A DNA stretch of 64,000 nucleotides. Source: Helopsaltes ochotensis. Taxonomy: Eukaryota > Chordata > Aves > Passeriformes > Locustellidae. The position numbers and the translations under genes were made by a program. The DNA is taken from assembly GCA_013400155.1 (NCBI GenBank), contig VXBM01000428.1:28843-92842 (forward strand). Direction: 5' to 3'. Within the stretch, counting starts at the first letter, position 1, and each line of letters opens with the position of its first letter. Shown in pieces: positions 61,685 through 64,000 of this stretch. Under the pieces are notes generated by a model, which made no database searches, had not been told where the DNA came from, and saw only the letters and a program-made list of their open reading frames with translations.

Positions 61685-64000
61685 GTATGGAACACCTTCT
61701 AATTTACTTCTCCATAATAAGGGAATATTGTCAGAAAAATCAGAAACTAGGATTGCTGAAGGTACAACACAGCAATAGTTCACATTCTGTTTTGTAGGTG
61801 TTAGGAAAATCTCTGGTACATTTATGGCTTTGTCCAAATCCACCAGCTTTGGCTTGTATTGAATTTGGTTATTAATTAAAAAAAAAAGTATATTTTGAAT
61901 GCATATTTTTATATATGAGGTCTTGTAATATACATATTAATTTAAAAACAACTAGTGGTAGCTGTAATATTATTGTGAAACCAGTATAATCACTGTGAAG
62001 AATCTTGAAGCAAACAAGCAGGAGTTTTTGTGTGCTTTTTTTTTGGTGATGCTTGTTTAAAAGACTGAAATGTTCATACTTGCAAAACCAAAGAAATCAG
62101 AGGAAAACACAATGTATTTTACTTTATTTTTTTATTTATTTATTTGCTTATTTTCTGTTTACCTGAGCTGAAACCCGATCTCAGAGTTGGGATGAATTTA
62201 GCTGAGCGACTCTTCCCAGAACACTAGATATTTACAAGTTTAACTTGAGAAAGGTCTTTTATGTTTAAACATGAAAAACTTTTTTCTAAATAGGATTAGG
62301 ACATAACTTCCATCAAATTTCAGGAAAATAGAAACCAAATATTTCAGTTTGGTTCTTTGTCCATTAACTGTAGTCCTTACCTTGTGGAGAATCCTACATT
62401 GTCTGTATCTGCTTGAATAACTTGCCTCCCTGACTTTGATGAGAAATTCCAACATGAATGGATGATTTTTTTTTCTGAAATCAGAACTTAGATTTTGGTT
62501 TTAATGAAAGGTTTCTCCATATGAAACAATCTTTTATTTAGTGGACTTCTTGAAAATTCTCATAATTTAATTCCATGTTTTCAGTGAGCTTTGTCTCTTT
62601 AATTTTTAAAGTTATATTACATAAAAGACAAAGTTAAAATAATTTTTTAATTGTCAAAGACAGAAGAAGAAATTAAGAATTCATCTACATATTTTAGTGA
62701 TTAATTTAATTCTTAAGATTAGGGGGAAGTCAGCTTTGTGAATATTTGAACTAATTTCCTGGTGAAGTAATTAATACATTTGAAATCTTTTGCCAAGTGT
62801 GTAACACAAGAAAGAAAAAAGTGCTTCTGAAGAAGAGAAAGAATACCTTAACTGGAACTCTTAATGAGATATCTCTTTTGATTTATTTTGAAAGGCACTT
62901 AAAAATAAAAAGGAAAACGATGGAAAAGAAGGTTTTTATGTAGTCTTCATAACTGAGCAGGACTTCAGTTTCTGGATATCTGCATTTGATCTTCATGTCT
63001 TAAAAAATGGAAGTTTTGATTTGATGATTTTTCAGAGGCAAATACCCACATAATTACTGACCCAATCTTTTCTCACTTAGAGGTTATTAGTAATTAGCTG
63101 TCTTTTCATTCACAGGAATTATGTAAAAAGAAGCAATGCAGTATTCTTATTTTAGACCTAATCTTGTGAGAAACTGATGGATATGGACTCTGTTCATTTT
63201 AGATGTGCTGTTATCCTGCAGTGTTGCTTCACAACATTGAGGAATAAAAACCTTTGTTAAAACTCAGCTCATCCCAACTAAATCTAGGCAAATTGAGATG
63301 GATTATTAGGATACTAATTGTCATGGTTTCTCTGTGTAGTTTTTTCTTAAAAGGTTAGGGAAGTCCAGAGATACTTTCCCTGAATGTTCAAAAGTTTGAT
63401 TTAGAGTATGTTTAACAGGACGTTTTATAAGTAATATTTTTTATGTTGTAGAATAATGTCTAAATGTAATATTAAACATTTGCATCATTATTGTTATTGT
63501 TGTTTATAACAGTTACACAGAGTAGACTTTTTCACTCCCAGTTTGTGTGGGGTGGTGCATGCTATTCAGACTGATACAAGAACTCCAGTTTAAAACTAAG
63601 GTACATGACAAAGACAGATATATTTAGAATTCATGGACTTTCTTTAACATTTCATATTAATTTTAGTTGAATCTCCCAGTAGCTGTTAACTTATTAACAA
63701 ACAACGTCTTAACCCCTCTTTGCCAGCAATTTTTCAATAGTTATAAACTAAAACATAACTACATCTTTACCTTTGAAGAGGTGAGGGTTTCTTAGACTTC
63801 CAATGCTTCCTTCTTTTGAATGTCTTCTGCTTTTCTTCTGAAAATCTATTTCCTCAAATTACAACTGGTTCAACACAATATTTTGAGAAATTTTTTTGAA
63901 GTTTGTAAGTTGTTTGCACAACTGAGAAAAGTTAACAAGCAACAAGTTCAAAAGCATATTAAAATAATTTAAAACTTCCCCATCATGTTCTTATTAGCTG
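61685..64000 (+). other. CACNA2D1: CACNA2D1 intron, downstream part
   Basis: Begins GTATGG and runs off the window. It is AT-rich, with no exon, repeat family or RNA gene recognised. Confidence 0.8.

Overview
The window is vertebrate nuclear DNA from a bird, probably a songbird or close relative. It is AT-rich, intron-dominated, and has several CR1 LINE tails, the typical avian retrotransposon. It also carries two kinds of avian endogenous-retrovirus LTR; one, at 27544-28270 with a second copy at the left edge, resembles an LTR I associate with passerines. The passerine placement rests on recalled repeat families, not a search. Two runs of N (one base at 15896, 365 bases at 57846-58210) show that this is assembled draft sequence.

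The only gene I can support is the middle of CACNA2D1, on the + strand. It encodes the alpha2delta-1 auxiliary subunit of voltage-gated calcium channels. Eleven consecutive internal exons (923 coding bases) lie between 7894 and 61684. Each has AG/GT splice sites, the reading phases join exactly, and the product aligns to human residues of about 220-530. They cover the end of the first extracellular segment with the triple-arginine motif, the whole VWA domain with its metal-binding (MIDAS) residues, and the start of the double-Cache region. Start codon, signal peptide and the C-terminal delta part lie outside the window. Neighbouring exons were not found in 1-7893 or 61685-64000.

Layout: 1-39 is the edge of an LTR; 40-7893 is intron with one reverse CR1 piece; 7894-9822 holds three exons close together; a 16.3-kb intron holds microsatellites, two CR1 tails and a suspicious 97-base duplication; exon 4 is at 26127; a 5.4-kb intron holds a solo LTR with a matching 5-base target duplication; exon 5 is at 31689; a 19.2-kb intron is mostly unique AT-rich sequence; exons 6-11 are more closely spaced between 51018 and 61684. 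The intron before exon 9 holds a rearranged LTR fragment, a TTTCC microsatellite and the large gap.

All the long open frames not listed here fall in introns, simple repeats or N runs and look non-coding. I found no new multi-gene system. The most interesting signals are a small inversion with a hairpin inside the LTR near 57560-57602, a changed set of N-glycosylation sites in the bird subunit, a perfect splice-donor hexamer inside exon 4, and the probable assembly duplication at 15896.
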